A stretch of DNA of 53,196 nt from Phaeoceros laevis (taxonomy: Eukaryota > Anthocerotophyta > Anthocerotopsida > Notothyladales): assembly GCA_049999765.1 (NCBI GenBank), contig JBNGIQ010009429.1:1-53196 (forward strand). Reading direction: 5' to 3'. A program made the translations under genes and the position numbers. The notes under the pieces were generated by a model, which was given only the letters and a program-made list of their open reading frames with translations, was not told the origin of the DNA and ran no database searches. Shown here piece by piece: positions 42,640 through 53,010 of this stretch (the stretch's first letter is position 1; every line of letters begins with the position of its first letter).

Positions 42640-44040
42640 GTTGAGGATCATGTAGGAATAGCGCAGTACTAGGGGGGCACACATGGTTCAACATTACCTC
42701 TTATTGGCCATCCCCAGCAATCCAGTCTCAGTCGTGAGCTTCTGGTTGTTCGTTGTGGTACGATCACGAAATACGTGGTAAGTTCTTACGAGTATTCTGC
42801 AGTCTTTTCTACTGCTGCCACTTCGGCATGCCGTGGCTGCTGATAATCATGCGATTATGTTCTGTTCCAGGCTTCGAAGGGGACACTTATTCGACGCGGT
42901 TTTGAGCCTGGGTCTGATACAGATACTGAGTACGTTCCCAAGCTAGCAGAGTTTTTATTGGAATAGCGTCACAAGGTATCGACTTGTGGACATTATTTGG
43001 TTGCTAGCTTGTGCGTGCACGCGACTGCTTGCTAGATGAACTGTCTCATTCAAGTTCGTTTTTCTCGTTATTGAGATGCTGGTGAATCTTCAACGAAGGT
43101 GAGAGGACGTTCGTCCTACAACCTGTCATGGAGGTCATGAGGTACCCTGAGGGAGCATATGCTAAAGCTGCAGGAGGTCAAGATGATCTTCAGTGGTTGT
43201 GTCATGCACACACAGGCACCCATATATGTCGGCCGTTGGAGGCTCCAAGTAGCCCTAAAGGTTTGCAATGGGGACTCTGGGTTTAAGAAGAATACCTCAT
43301 GGAAAGGGAGGCAGCCAGGTAAGAATACATTTGATCTGGACCTCCGGAAGATTACTAACTCCTCCATCAGTTCTGGCTGCAGCAGTTGCGGAGTAACTGC
43401 AGGGGCTCCACGATGCGGATGGGGATAAATAAGTTTTTGAGAGTGCCAGCAAAAATTTGTACAGACTCTGTTTTTGCTTGCAAATTCTCTGTGCTGGTGT
43501 CAGGTGTCACCCACACTGTGAGCTAGCAAGCGACTCACAATGGACAGACAGGGGCAAATCTTCAGCGTGGAGGATATACAGCAGGAGACAGCAGACACTT
43601 TACAGGTGTTGCAAGCACCACGGTCTGTATTTTGCACTGCTTCGATACTGCATTTTATTGCTATCCTTCTATTTCCATCATCCACTGGACTTGCTGCAAT
43701 TTTCTTACTGCAAGCACTCACGAGCCAGATAGCTCTGATGACCATGGTGGCTTGCGATGCAAAAGATGGAAGGCAGTAATGGGTGACGTCTCTGTTGTAC
43801 CAGGTCTCTTATTGCTTGATAAGCCGAGATTTTCTTCGTGTTGTGCGTGTTCTTTTGTCTCTGGGCGTCACTCACATGTAGTTGCACGATTGTTCTGAAA
43901 GCAGGAGAAGTGGGAGTGGTGCCAAACTGGCGTATGCCGTGGAGGGTGCTGTCAGGGTGGCCGTTTTGCACAGGGACGTGGATGGGGTAGTGACGGTGGT
44001 TGACGAAACAAGTTGCATTATTATTGTTCCAGTCACAGCG
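42640..44040 (+). pseudogene. GFAT (glutamine-fructose-6-phosphate aminotransferase) gene fragments
   Basis: Scattered plus-strand exon remnants follow the order of GFAT, which makes glucosamine-6-phosphate for UDP-GlcNAc. The glutaminase part appears as THG...IGHPQQSS...ELLVVRCGTITKY (about 42690-42778), then RRGFEPGSDTDTEYVPKLAE (42896-42955), then MEVMRYPEGAYA (43129-43164). The isomerase (SIS) part appears as MDRQGQIF and ETADTLQVLQ (43540-43620), TSQIALMTM (43719-43745) and VVTVVDETSCIIIVP (near 43993-44037). Stops and frame changes lie between and inside these pieces. Intron-like spacers with gt/ag ends remain (for example 42779-42871), so this is a decayed genomic copy. Large parts between remnants are unrecognisable. 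Confidence 0.75.
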
Positions 44041-45702
44041 TAACCACCGTAAGGTCAGTTCCTACTCACCAGGTTCAGGTCTTGGTCATGGCATGAGTAG
44101 GTACTATCTCTGCAACTAGCGACACAACAACGACCGGTCATTATCCCACGCCCTAAGAGTGACAAAAATTTTTGAGTCGTGAGTCGTGACTTTTAGAGAA
44201 ACTGTCTTCATCCCGGATATCTCCCTTCGCGGTCTTCAAACTAAGCACGTGAAAACCTCACCTGCTGCTGCTGCAACTCCGTCTTCGAACATGAGGAGAT
44301 TACTGTAATCCAGCTTTTCTAAGAATTAGACGTCTATTAACATGAGGAGATTTCTTTATCTAGATTTTCTGAGAAGTAGAAGGCAACTTTTAGCAACTTG
44401 AGACACCAGTGGTATAGGCATTCCTTTCGTCGTTCCGACCCTGGCACGTTGGCCGATTCTGATTCGTGAAGAGACTCAGTCACTCAGATGAGAAACTGAA
44501 AAATAAGACCCTGATGACATTTCCTGGTCAGCAGCGTGCGAATGGCAGTATTAATACTGACAGTTGCAGGTGCAGCCTTCCCCGCTCAAGGCACGGCAGA
44601 GGCGGCAGGATGTACAGTGGAGACAGTGGCAGGTAATACTTGAGGTAAGCGGTCACCGCTGAGGCAAGCGGCTTCATCTGGTACAGGGCTGGCATCTTTC
44701 GGAGCCCGACCCAACGTTTGGATCCTGCCTAAGTAACACCGGAGCGTAATGGCGGCCTCCGTTTCGCGGGGATTGTGGCAGGACCATCCTGCCAGGTCCC
44801 TCTGCCGCTGCCTGAATCATGTGAAGGTCTTCAACTACGTGATACTAGACGGCCCTTTCTGTCCAGGTCTATCCTCCTTGCTGCGTCTGTACTTCATCTG
44901 TTTCACTCCAACCCAGGTGTTACCGATTTCCCACAATAGATGGGGGTGATGGACGTGACTGACGGCCAGCTCACTCAGTTCTTCTTTGCCTCTTTCATAC
45001 AGATGTGGTGTTCAGTGAGTCGGGGCTCGGATCTTCACCGTCTTCTTCTTCGTCGAGATCAGACTGTGGATGACAACATAGGCTTGAGAGGTCGGTGGCT
45101 GTCAATTCTTGTGGTCGGCGTCATCTTCTGCCCCGGTCTTGGGAATGAGCTGGAAGGTCGTTAGCATTTCTACCTATCGACTTGCCTCGATTTGGACATC
45201 AGTGAAGTCGTCGCCGAGAATTGATCTTTTGTAGAGTTTCCTTGTTTGGCTGATGCACCATCTCCCACCCTGTTTCAAATACGCAAAACTGCTAAGGCCT
45301 GCTTGTAATCGTTTGCTGCCGCGCTGACAGCAGGGCCCTTTGGCTTGAAAAACTCCAGTGCGGCCGCTTCTCGTGGATTATGTTGGTTTACTGCTGAGGA
45401 CACAGTGTCCTCGAAGCCGGGGGCGTGGGGAGGATCGAATGTTTTCGTAGCAACTGTACCTGGGAGTTGTCGGCATCGGCAGTTACGCACCTGGAACCAT
45501 TGTCCTGGAAGCTGTGATTCTCGTTGATAGTGGGTGCGACACGTGACACAGGACTGAAAGCTTCTCCAAAGCATCTATGGCCAGGACATATCTTGGGGGC
45601 CTCATCTGACCGTAGAGGATATTCGAAGCTGTGCCGGGTGTGCATGGGCTAAGCATCTGGCCAGAAGGCACTCAAAGACTGGGCCAGACCTTCCCTTCAG
45701 AT
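44041..45702. other. Intergenic region, one exon-like frame of unknown nature
   Basis: A frame starting at 44749 (MAASVSRGLWQD) ends at a donor-like ccag/gtctat near 44866. A second frame, 44949-45164, is unrecognised. Neither shows a family motif. Simple AG/CT-poor sequence fills the rest. The last few hundred bases should include the promoter of the WAK-type gene. Confidence 0.3.
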
Positions 45703-47147
45703 ATGCTTTTTCTGTCTCGGCGGCCGCAGGTAGCTCTCTGCTTGAACTCATTGGTAATTCTCCTGTTTGGCTCCTTCCTTTGTTCAGCAGTCGCTCTCGA
45801 CTTGTGCCCAAGGACATGCGGCGATATCAGCATCCCTTACCCTTTCGGAATCACCCCTGGATGTGGGCTTCCGGCGTTCCAGCTCAATTGTTCAGTAACA
45901 GCAGAGGATTCTCCATCTATGCAGTTTGATGGCACTGGGAACCCGGGCCCCTTGTTCCCATTTCTGGCCACTGGCAGTGGTTCCTTCCAGGTTCTCCAAA
46001 TCATGCCAGCTTCCATCATCATCAATATCACCAACCTGAAAGCTCATTCTTGTGACGGGGCAGAGGCCATTGCCACCTTTGTTCTGGAACCCCTTTCCCC
46101 TTTTTTTCTGTCTGGCAACAACAAGTTTTTCGTGACAGGGTGCAACTTCACAGGCGATGTGAACACGGACTTGTCATTTGGAAGTACAAGTAGCTGCAAT
46201 GTCAGCAGCTGCTTCAACACGCCGCCAGACAGTGCCTTGTGCAACAGCCAACAATGCTGCGTTGCCTTGCCCGGTGGGTCAAGAGAGGTGGTTATGCACG
46301 CTGGTGGAAACCGGTCTGACAGCAGCGGCTGTGGATTTGCAAGCATAGCCTACCCTCCTAGTTTTGCTATCACAAGCGACGACATCACCCGTGCTGAGCA
46401 GTATGGGCTTGAGTTGGCATACACTGTAGACGGACAGTCCTGCTCAGAAGGGAATTTCAGTTCTATCTGTGCACTGAGTGCTACCTGTTTTGATGTGGAG
46501 TATGGTCATGGGCACGTCTGCCGATGCGATGGAGCTGATTTTGTGGGAGATGGTTATCAGGCTGGCTCCGGATGCTCAGGTAAACTGCCCCAAAGGTTGA
46601 GGTGCATCTTATAATGATTGTTATGACTCTGTGGTTATGGAACGTTGTTCCAAGTGCTCCGGGAGATGTGTTTGTTGCAGATCCCGTTTTCTCACAGCGT
46701 ATCCTTGTGCTGGCTGCAGAAGATAATGAATGCAAGGAATCAGTGTTGAATAGATGCGCAGAAGATGCAGAGTGCATTAGCACCGTCGAAGGCGTTCACT
46801 GTTACTGCGTGAGCGGGTACGAAGGGGATGGCTACTCTAATGGGACTGGTTGTGTAGTTATCCACAAGAGACGTGTGACTGGACTGTTGGCAGTTTTAGG
46901 TAGTGTTCTTCCTCCTCCCAACGCTACCCTTATGCAGTTTGAGACAGCATGACACTTCTCCGCTGAGCATTTTTCATGTTGTTTTGTCCCAGTTACTTTG
47001 CTGGTGTTGGTAGTGGGCACCATGGTCAGCTTGTCTGTTTGCTGGCTCTATAAGAGACGCAAAGCAAAGGAGGCAAGCAAAGTTGCACTCTCGAAACTCA
47101 ATTCAAGCAGCTTCAAATCCTTGGACGGACAGACAGAGATGTGTTGA
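45703..47147 (+). CDS. WAK-like receptor ectodomain plus membrane segment, without kinase
   Basis: Exons 45703-46579, 46681-46899 and 46993-47147 keep phase and encode 416 residues. A signal peptide (LVILLFGSFLCSAVA) leads to a GUB_WAK domain (CGDISIPYPFGITPGCG). Two EGF-like modules follow, one around CALSATCFDVEYGHGHVCRC and a second calcium-binding type (DNECKESVLNRC to CYCVSGYEGDGYS). A membrane helix (TLLVLVVGTMVSLSVCWLY) with a basic stop-transfer KRRK comes next. The ORF ends 35 codons later at TGA 47145-47147. In WAK-family receptors the kinase follows this point, so the product is a receptor-like protein anchored in the plasma membrane with a short cytosolic tail. WAK ectodomains bind pectin. 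The start was set at 45703 because the signal peptide follows directly. A longer in-frame start at 45631 exists. It may be functional or a recently broken receptor kinase. Confidence 0.75.
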
Positions 47148-47434
47148 GTAGGTATGTCTCAAAAGACTGGCTTTCTGCTCTCGTTGTTGGAGGAGCTTGG
47201 GATAGCCAGTCCGAGTTTTTCTGTGTGATGAGAAGTTGGGCACTGGAGAATTTTGACAGTGTATCGTGGCTTCTCGAGCAGGGAACCGTAGTAAAGACCA
47301 GCTCAATCTGTGCTGTCAGAAGTGGCCGGCTTTACAATGATGCTGCGGTGCTTTCTTATCTGAATCATCGAAAGCTAGTGAAGCTTGTGGTTGATGCATT
47401 GACACAGAAAATGTCTACTGTTGTGAATTCATGA
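47148..47434 (+). pseudogene. Decayed N-lobe of the WAK-type kinase domain
   Basis: Behind the stop at 47145, a donor-like gtatgt at about 47152 is followed by a segment reading LLEQGTVVKTSS and then LYNDAAVLSYLNHRKLVKLV. These correspond to the start of a plant receptor kinase N-lobe and its helix C region. The Gly-rich loop is broken across frames and the expected VAVK lysine is missing. No later kinase motifs (HRD, DFG) are found before the inverted SDN fragment begins at about 47.8 kb. An unidentified open segment lies at 47619-47800. Confidence 0.65.
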
Positions 47435-47799
47435 GTACGTCGGAGATGCTACCGTCCATGACAATTTGCACGGGGATGAACGGTGCAAAGTTCGCGAACT
47501 TTTGAACTAGAGTACAGACAGGCGGCAGGAAGACAACAATCGATCACCGAAGCATGGAGTCTGCCAACTTTTTTACTGGATGAAAATCTGACAGCTAAGG
47601 TAACTAGTTACTATAACAGTGTTTGACAGGGAGGCACATCTTTCAGCAAAGTACAAGGATATCCTCCAAAACCTCGATCCAGGGTTTAAGCAGAACAGCC
47701 GAGTCTCAGATTCGCAGACAAGGAAGTGTGTACGGTACTGGACCGAACCTTTTTGGAAACGATCAATGGCAAAAACCTGTGGGTTCCTTGGACCTGCGC

Positions 47800-48446
47800 A
47801 ACTTTTGACGATGTGGTTTTATCAACCATCATCTCTGCTGTTACTCCACTTCATCTGGAAATCCAGAAAATTTTGTGAGGTTGTGATCAGCAATTCTTAA
47901 CTTGCTGATATACCAAGATGCAACTGATCTCTAGAACAGGAGTGCCCATACGCTTTTTGTAGTTTGTGATGTGATTTGACGGTTGAACTGTCTTGTCAAG
48001 AAGGACTTGGACACCACTGTGCTTAGGAAACGGAGGGAGGCACTCACAAAAATGTTCTGAACTCAAAGCAAGCACATGAGTGAAACGACAGTTGAAGGCA
48101 TCACGATAAACAGGTACTCTGTGATTGCTCTAAGAAAAGCCCCATGCTGCAGGCATACCTTCCTTCCCGGTTCTCGTCGAGAAGAGAAACTCGAGTAAGT
48201 CCCAGCCCTTCTGCAGTGCATAGGCGAAGCCAGGATAAAAATGGTCCACCATCTCCTTATCTGTGAGGACGTAGTGCAAAGCTGGAAACGACGGCCCCCT
48301 TGCAACCAGTTTTGGCACCGAAAGAAAATCTGCAGGAACCACCCATGTCACAGGCCGATAGCCTATTACCAACAGTTTCTCTTCTTTTGAAAAAAAACAG
48401 CATGCACGAATAACTTCCTGTCCGGTTGAGAAACTCAAATCAATAT
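47800..48446 (-). pseudogene. Inverted partial copy of the SDN exonuclease gene
   Basis: Read on the minus strand this contains pieces of the gene at 27607-30988 in the same order. First is intron 2 sequence (gatttgagtttctcaaccgg, near 48440). Intron 6 and exon 7 follow, coding SVPKLVARGPSFPALHYVLT (near 48315). Exon 9 fuses directly after exon 7, with exon 8 and introns 7-8 missing. Then come the intron before exon 10, exon 10 (LLDKTVQPSN, near 48010) and a damaged exon 11 near 47860. The exon 10 acceptor is changed from ccag to ccaag, shifting phase. Retained introns show DNA-level duplication followed by internal deletions. Confidence 0.88.
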
Positions 48447-48596
48447 GAACTGTAATGTACCATTTCAACCACTGTCACAGCAAGCACCTGGCATCCATAT
48501 CCATCCAAAACGTTTGTTTCTTGGCCATTCTTCGAGCTTCGAGACTTCAGCATTTCTTACAAAACCTAACCCTCTCTTTTCGGGAGCCGCGCACGC

Positions 48597-50489
48597 GATG
48601 ATGAGACGGTGGAGTGATTCGACCTGCACAGTGCGCTCAGCTTTAGTTTTGATAGTTTGTCTGCTCGTCGGCTGCAGTGTCTTCGACTCCCGGGATTGGC
48701 TTAACAGTGCCATTCGTTGAGGTCGAGATTCTGTTGCTTTCAACTCCTCTTTCCCTCAGGAGCTTCAAGCGCAATCCGAGAAGCAGAGTCATCATGTCAT
48801 TCTTGCCTTTCCAGGTGAAACGGGAGACTAGCAGCCTGTGGCCAGCTCGCCATCCGGTTGGCCTGAAAAGGAGACAAAATTGGGATATGAAGAGTCAAGG
48901 ACCGGTACTGTCGAGGAAGCAGCAGAGCAAGGTGAACGAAAGACCGCCAGTGACGGGGCCCGGAAACGGACGAAGATGTAGGGCCAGCAACAAATCACTG
49001 CCGGTCTGCTCCTTTTGTGTGACAGGAACGATGAGCACTTTTTGATGGTAGAAATCCTCCGGAGGGGTCTCTAATTTGACGTTCTTGTTGACGATTTGTG
49101 GTGCTGTAGAAGGAGCTGACAAGCCTACAGAAAGTTGAACAGAGCCTCAGCAGAGCACGCGCATCGATTCGGCAAGCTCTGAAGTCAGGAGACCTGGGAA
49201 TCGGGTGGGGGAGATTATGTTTCCACTGGCGACGCTTACAGAAATGCAGCCTTTTTCTAACGGTACGACAGTCCTTTCGTTTCCTTCTCTATCCTCCCTT
49301 AGATGAAGAAAATGTGTGTGGCCTTTTTTAAGTGCATAGGGGCTGATGGGATGTGCCAATTTGCAGGAGCTACTATGAGATGGAGAAAATAAAATCTATG
49401 CGTATGAGGAGAGAGGAACCCTTGGTGCACTATGGACTTTGCAAGGAGATGTATGCAATTGAAGGACGCTTCATTTAGGAATGGACAATCCTTTCCTGAC
49501 GATGGATCCGGAAAAAGCTCATGTCTTCTTTCTACCATTCAGCGTGGCAATGATGGTTACTTACCTATACAGATCGGAGTCACAAGATTTCGTCCCACTT
49601 GAGCGATTTGTGAAGGATTATGTCCATGTCAGAACGCAACGACACCCATTTTGGATTCGAATCTCTGGCTCAGATCATTTCATGCTTAGATGCCACGACT
49701 GGGTGAGTGCGCTTATGCCTGGTTTCCTGTGTGTATGTTAGGTCTTTGTATCCTTTGAGGTACCAACTTCAGTGAGCGTGCGGACCTAACAGATTCATCC
49801 ACTCGTTGTCGCAGGGCCCACACTTATCGACAGTCCACAAGAAGCTGGAGCAGAATGCTGTACGAGTATTATGCAACGCTAATATTAGCGAGGGGTATCT
49901 AGCCACTAAGGATGTTAGCCTTCCAGAGATCAATCTAGTAGGAGATAGCGTACCTGCGGAGCTTGGGGGGCCTGCTGTGGTGGAGCGTAACTATCTAGCT
50001 TTCTTTTCTGGAGCGGAACATGGACAAGTGAGACCAGTGGTGTTGGAGCATTGGGAAGGCAAGGATGAAGATGTGCAGGTGTTCCGCAGTCACAATTTTC
50101 CTAAAGGCAAATCGTATCACGATTACATGAATGACAGCAAGTTTTGCTTGTGCCCAGGTGGCTCTGACGTGAACAGTCCAAGGGTGGTAGAAGCCATGTA
50201 CAACGACTGTGTTCCAGTCATTAGTGCGGACAGTTTCATCCTTCGTTTCAGTGATGTTCTCAACTGGAAGTCTTTCTCTTTCCGCATTGCTGAACTAGAT
50301 ATTCCAAACTTAAAAGGATCTATTGCAAATGGTGACTCCAGATGAGTACATACAGTGATGCAGGAAAATTTGAGACGCGTGAAGCGCCACTTCCAGTTCA
50401 ATCAACCCCCGCAGAGGTATGATGTGTTCCACATGAGCCTGCACTCAGTCTGGCTGCGCAGGCTCAACGTCCAGATCCAAAGTTCGTAG
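48597..50489 (+). pseudogene. GT47 exostosin-family glycosyltransferase pseudogene
   Basis: The order is a type II signal anchor (SALVLIVCLLVGC, near 48640), a stem segment with EQSLSRARASIRQAL (near 49140), the start of the exostosin domain (SYYEMEK at 49370, HYGLCKEMYAIEGRF near 49440) and PEKAHVFFLPFSV (near 49508). DHFMLRCHDW precedes a GT donor at 49703. The next exon runs from about 49815 and includes FCLCPGGSDVNSPRVVEAMY and VPVISADSFILRFSDVLNW, the nucleotide-sugar binding region. Its end (RYDVFHMSLHSVWLRRLN) closes at a stop at 50487. Lesions: frame changes near 49203, 49410, 49480, 50325 and 50363, a stop at 49477 and a TGA near 50343. Plant GT47 proteins make wall polysaccharides in the Golgi. 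The ATG at 48597 is only a likely start. Confidence 0.82.
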
Positions 50490-50734
50490 ACTCGTAGACG
50501 GCCTAGAAAACGCTTGACACTGTCGAAGGGATATGATGATGTGTGAGATTCGGGTATCTGGTGCTTTACATTCTGTGTCTCAGCTGCTCAGGCTGTTCAC
50601 CATCATTCAGTCTTCAACAAAAAGAACAGAGAATAAAGACCAATCTAACAGCCGAGGTGCCTGACACTGCTTGTCAGAACTCGAAATCCATGTTCAACCT
50701 CACAAGGATCACCACGCCTCGAGCACTGGACCCT

Positions 50735-50905
50735 GAACAGTGGTGATAAGTAGCAGATGGGGCATCTCATCATACCATTTTCGTTGCAGTCTGGGCACCT
50801 CATAACCTCATCTTCTTCTGTAAGAACTTCGCAACTGCCAAGCGAACACCACCACAGCCATCGCACGGGGTCCTGGCCTTTTCCGTCAGAACAGCATCCG
50901 ACCAG
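50735..50905 (-). pseudogene. Glutaredoxin-like protein C-terminal zinc-motif fragment
   Basis: The minus strand reads SCEVLTEEDEVMRCPDCNEN followed by GMMRCPIC. This is the Cys-rich C-terminus of plant glutaredoxin-like proteins of the At5g39865/At3g57070 type. Just upstream, another frame reads PCDGCGGVR, the preceding CxxC pair of the same region, so a frame change separates the halves. The glutaredoxin domain itself is not seen further upstream. It is a broken orphan fragment. Confidence 0.6.
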
Positions 50906-51310
50906 CACCAGACTATTTTTTGTTATAGGTGCATTGTACCATCTCCTCCTCTTCGATATAGAGGACTTTCCACATCTGTTATGCTTCCTGAAGACGTTGT
51001 CCCTCCACCAGGTTCACCGCATACCAATCGTCCTTGGATTCGCTTGAATGCTCTCATAAAAAGCCAAAAGCTGTGGATCAACCTTGAATATCACGATCCT
51101 CCGGCTACGAAGGATAATTGTTCGACACATGTAACATGAGCCATCAAGTATGCAGGCGCATCATCTTAAGACATTATCCAACCGGAGTAGAAATGGATTT
51201 ACAAGTGGGAACAGATGTCTACACGACCAAGTTACACTTTCAGACAGAGCTGGACTTGAGTTTCCAGCTGTCTTGCTGTCTATTCTACACCCAAGAGTAC
51301 AAAACTTGGC
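50906..51310. other. Spacer without a recognised gene
   Basis: Short frames only. The right part should be the 3' region of the minus-strand membrane-protein gene ending at 51311. Confidence 0.4.
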
Positions 51311-52322
51311 TTACGCAGCCTTCTTTTGGTTGCTGGCAACAGCAGCGTCTGCGGGGTGGCCATTCTGCTTCAGCGCATTGGCAGGCTTCTTCTGAGCCAC
51401 TTCAGCTTGGTACACGTTCCGTTCCTCGAAATACTTCTCAAACGCTCGAGGCAGGAAGGAGGGGATCAGGAAACCAAACAGGTTGAATGCGAAGTACACG
51501 AAATTGGCTACAGCTAGCCCTCGTCCAAACCACAACCACGCAACGTCCTGCAACGTTACCAGATATTGATGTAAGTGACCAGAATGCAACCTGACAAGTA
51601 TTTTTAGGCAATGGCATGAGATTCAAGAAGCTTACAGTGAACTTAGAGGAATCGGGCACTTTTCCTTTGCCAAATGTGGCATGCAACCAGGCTGTGAGAG
51701 AGAACAACCGTCGCCCAGTGTACAAGATGGGAAGAATGGCCCTCACAGGCAAGGAGAAGAGGTTCATGCCATTAATCAAGTTCTCACTCAAAACCTGGAA
51801 AGACAGGAGGAAAAGGTGAGGGGTCGCTGCTCGGACCGCGTCTTGATCGCCTCTCGCAAACCCTCCCAGCACGTAAGCCAAAGGCAGAAACAGGCCAATG
51901 ACCGTGCCCAACACCACATACCTGCCATGCACAACATTTTCAGCAAAATTTTACAAGGGAACAGAATGCAATGCAACCAAACCTGTAGAAAGCATTCCAT
52001 CTATAGGGCCTGTCAAGGTGTCTTACAGTTGAAACAGACGGCTGCCCTTGAAAAGCTCCGGAGAGAGGTCTTTGCGGTACTTGGGAAAGGCGGTGTGGGA
52101 GAGGATGAAGGCGTAGATGGTCAAGAAGATGGGAAACGTGAGGTCCAACACAGGAACCAAACCGCTGGCTGAGAAGACGACAATGAAGGCCACCAGCTGC
52201 AGCTCCACTATCCGGAGCGAGCCCATCAACCCGCCCATACCTCCCCCCTGCTCTTCGGCTCTCTGGTGCAGCTCGCCATGCTTGCGGTCCCTAGGGCCTG
52301 CCGCCAGAGACGCCCCCGACAT
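51311..52322 (-). CDS. Plant multi-pass membrane protein of unknown function (DUF7733-like)
   Basis: Minus-strand exons 52322-52027, 51921-51636 and 51547-51311 give 272 residues in phase. The N-terminus is hydrophilic. Hydrophobic segments follow: VELQLVAFIVVFSASGLVPV, LTFPIFLTIYAFILS, YVVLGTVIGLFLPLAYVLGG and, later, FVYFAFNLFGFLIPSFLP. The short motif LPRAF(E/K) after the last segment and the RLFQxYVxxGxVIGLFLPxAYVLGGF pattern recall a small conserved plant transmembrane family (At1g31130/At5g52420 in memory). No enzyme motif is visible. The tail is Ala/Lys-rich. All introns are GT-AG. It is the only clearly intact gene in the last 4 kb. Confidence 0.8.
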
Positions 52323-53010
52323 TATGACCAGATCTCAGCCTCCTTGCCCTTGCAATTGCCAACACCGAGACGACGGGCACTGGGATTGCCAGGAACTGCA
52401 GTTCCCGCTCCTCTTTCCTCTTGCGCACCTTCAACCTTCCACCGGAGTCAGCCGATTCGCCGAAAACTGCGCGAAGCCACTGGAATCAAAGCGCTCGAGA
52501 TGCCTCCAGATTGAATTCACGAGAGCTTGCCTTCAGGAAAGGGCACCTTGTGGACATGTTGTAGCATGGCGGATGGAAGACCTGGCGCGTCCTGCAGACG
52601 CCACGTGAAAAGCCAGCACCTGACACGCAGCCCTGCTGGCGCCTCCACGTTGCGGACGTTGAAATTCGGGCGGACTGGGCAATGTGAAGTCACCAGTTGC
52701 GATCAGCTAAGTGGCGCCAACGACTACCCTAATCTGGTGAATCCACTTCAGCCGAGCCGGCCGGTTCAGCAGGGTTGGTTCCCGCCACCCGGCCTTTAGC
52801 CTCACTCTCTCGGTTATGCTGTGCCTTGCGCTCCCTGGCCGCTCGCCTCTCCATGACTAGGCTAGCCTGCTGAGCGTGGTTATGGGTTGCCCATGCTGGC
52901 AGCCCCTTCGGCTAATAGGACGTTGATAGTGTGCCAGAAAGCTGTGCTGCAATGGGGACCTACTTTGGGCAGACCATGTTCGGGGACGAGGAGTACTTCA
53001 AAACCAACAC
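52323..53010. other. Intergenic region right of the membrane-protein gene
   Basis: The part next to 52322 should hold the promoter of the minus-strand gene. Frames of 70-160 codons overlap on both strands without motifs. I see no gene. Confidence 0.4.
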
